Of a DNA stretch of 5,150 nt, positions 4,651 to 5,150 are shown piece by piece (the stretch's first letter is position 1; every line of letters starts with the position of its first letter). Location: positions 1-5,150 of the forward strand of contig CALKMS010000021.1 in the NCBI GenBank assembly GCA_938091145.1. The letters are read 5' to 3'. This stretch comes from an uncultured bacterium. GTDB taxonomy: Bacteria; Actinomycetota; Aquicultoria; SKW223; CALKMS01. Under the pieces are notes generated by a model. That model worked only from the letters and a program-made list of their open reading frames with translations, made no database searches and was not told the origin of the DNA. The translations under genes were made by a program, and so were the position numbers.

Positions 4651-5150
4651 CTAAACCTCCAATACCAAGTTTTCTTCAGCTAAGACTATTCCACCTAAAA
4701 ACGCAGCCCGAGCTTCCTGAAAATAATCCTCCCTTTTTAAATATGGCCAGAAATGGGTTAAAACCAGCGTTTCTGCCTGAACCTTTGCTGCCAAGCAAGC
4801 AGCATCTCGAGCTGATAAATGGCCAACCCTATCTTTCCCCTTCACTTTTTCTAAAAGAGTTGACTCAGCAATTAAAACTTTCACTCCGAAAAAAAACTGA
4901 GCCAAGCTTTCATCATAACACGTATCAGCTGTATAACCAATCTTCTTGCCTTCGGCCTCCAATACCAAACCAATTGTTGGTAAAGAATGTGGCATCAATT
5001 TAAAGCTCAAGGTTATTCCTCCAAAAACTACCCTTTCCTCCCCACTTTCTCGGTATTCAAAGACGCTATCACCATCTTTAACTGTTGCAAGCAAAACCTC
5101 CTTGCCCCCCGGCGGCAAAATAAGTGGCACCTTGTAGTCAATTTTCCTTT
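4651..5150 (-). CDS. metallo-beta-lactamase-fold hydrolase, RNase Z-like/atypical cAMP phosphodiesterase family, 3' part
   Basis: The reading frame is open to the right edge of the window, where it reads GKIDYKVPLILPPGGK, so the N-terminus, including the HxHxDH zinc motif, lies outside. A GTG at 5130 is an internal codon rather than the start. Counting from that codon: PHSLPTIGLVLEAEGKKIGY at 47-66 with a candidate ligand His48, then TADT with the bridging Asp69, LIAEST at 86-91, GHLSARDAACLAA at 103-115 with His104, and LVLTHFWPYLKRED at 122-135 with His126. This is the C-terminal half of the family containing M. tuberculosis Rv1339, reported as an atypical cAMP phosphodiesterase, and that protein also precedes rph and rdgB. 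Tri-phosphate or tRNA 3'-end activity cannot be excluded, since RNase Z shares the fold. The gene stops with TAG at 4651. Confidence 0.88.
   Translation of the reverse strand, partial: RKIDYKVPLILPPGGKEVLLATVKDGDSVFEYRESGEERVVFGGITLSFKLMPHSLPTIGLVLEAEGKKIGYTADTCYDESLAQFFFGVKVLIAESTLLEKVKGKDRVGHLSARDAACLAAKVQAETLVLTHFWPYLKREDYFQEARAAFLGGIVLAEENLVLEV

Noticed and set aside
4743..5137. Plus-strand open frames opposite the hydrolase gene
   Set aside because: They are shadows of the conserved metallo-hydrolase frame on the minus strand, with no recognisable motifs.

Overview
The window is bacterial DNA under the standard code. It holds four tRNA genes, a conserved three-gene block on the minus strand, and between them a long A-rich tract that is the wreck of a multidomain sensor histidine kinase. 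The organism cannot be named from this sequence. All four tRNAs carry a genome-encoded CCA tail. The block order metallo-beta-lactamase-fold hydrolase, rph, rdgB is the one I know from actinobacteria (Mycobacterium tuberculosis Rv1339-Rv1341), which hints at an actinobacterial or other deep Gram-positive-like lineage. rph and rdgB both end in TGA at their family's normal length, so TGA is a stop here.

Layout. Positions 56-380 hold tRNA-Gly(TCC), tRNA-Arg(TCG) and tRNA-His(GTG), read leftwards in that order, with a plausible promoter at 395-422. Positions 381-723 are A-rich and carry no recognisable gene. Positions 724-2798 (+) are a pseudogene. Reading it across all three forward frames recovers two PAS domains, the tail of another PAS, a cysteine-containing PAS, a GAF domain, a NarX/LiaS-type dimerisation remnant and a complete but mutated HATPase domain. 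At least seven frame changes and several in-frame stops interrupt it, and the phospho-acceptor His box is gone. Positions 2941-2969 hold a near-consensus sigma-70 promoter driving tRNA-Pro(TGG) at 2997-3074.

The 3075-3247 gap between tRNA-Pro and the convergent rdgB contains two palindromes: a decayed copy of a GTCATTGCGA-type dispersed repeat and a perfect 15-bp CGGTGCC/GGCACCG palindrome. Leftwards from 5150 run the 3' part of the hydrolase gene, rph (RNase PH) and rdgB (XTP/dITP pyrophosphatase). The rph and rdgB genes are separated by only 9 bases and are in the same frame.

How the parts work together: the tRNAs and RNase PH belong to tRNA supply and 3'-end maturation, RdgB cleans the nucleotide pool, and the hydrolase is either a nuclease-like or a cyclic-nucleotide phosphodiesterase enzyme. 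I found no convincing new system. The most informative object is the decayed kinase, whose domain order can still be read.
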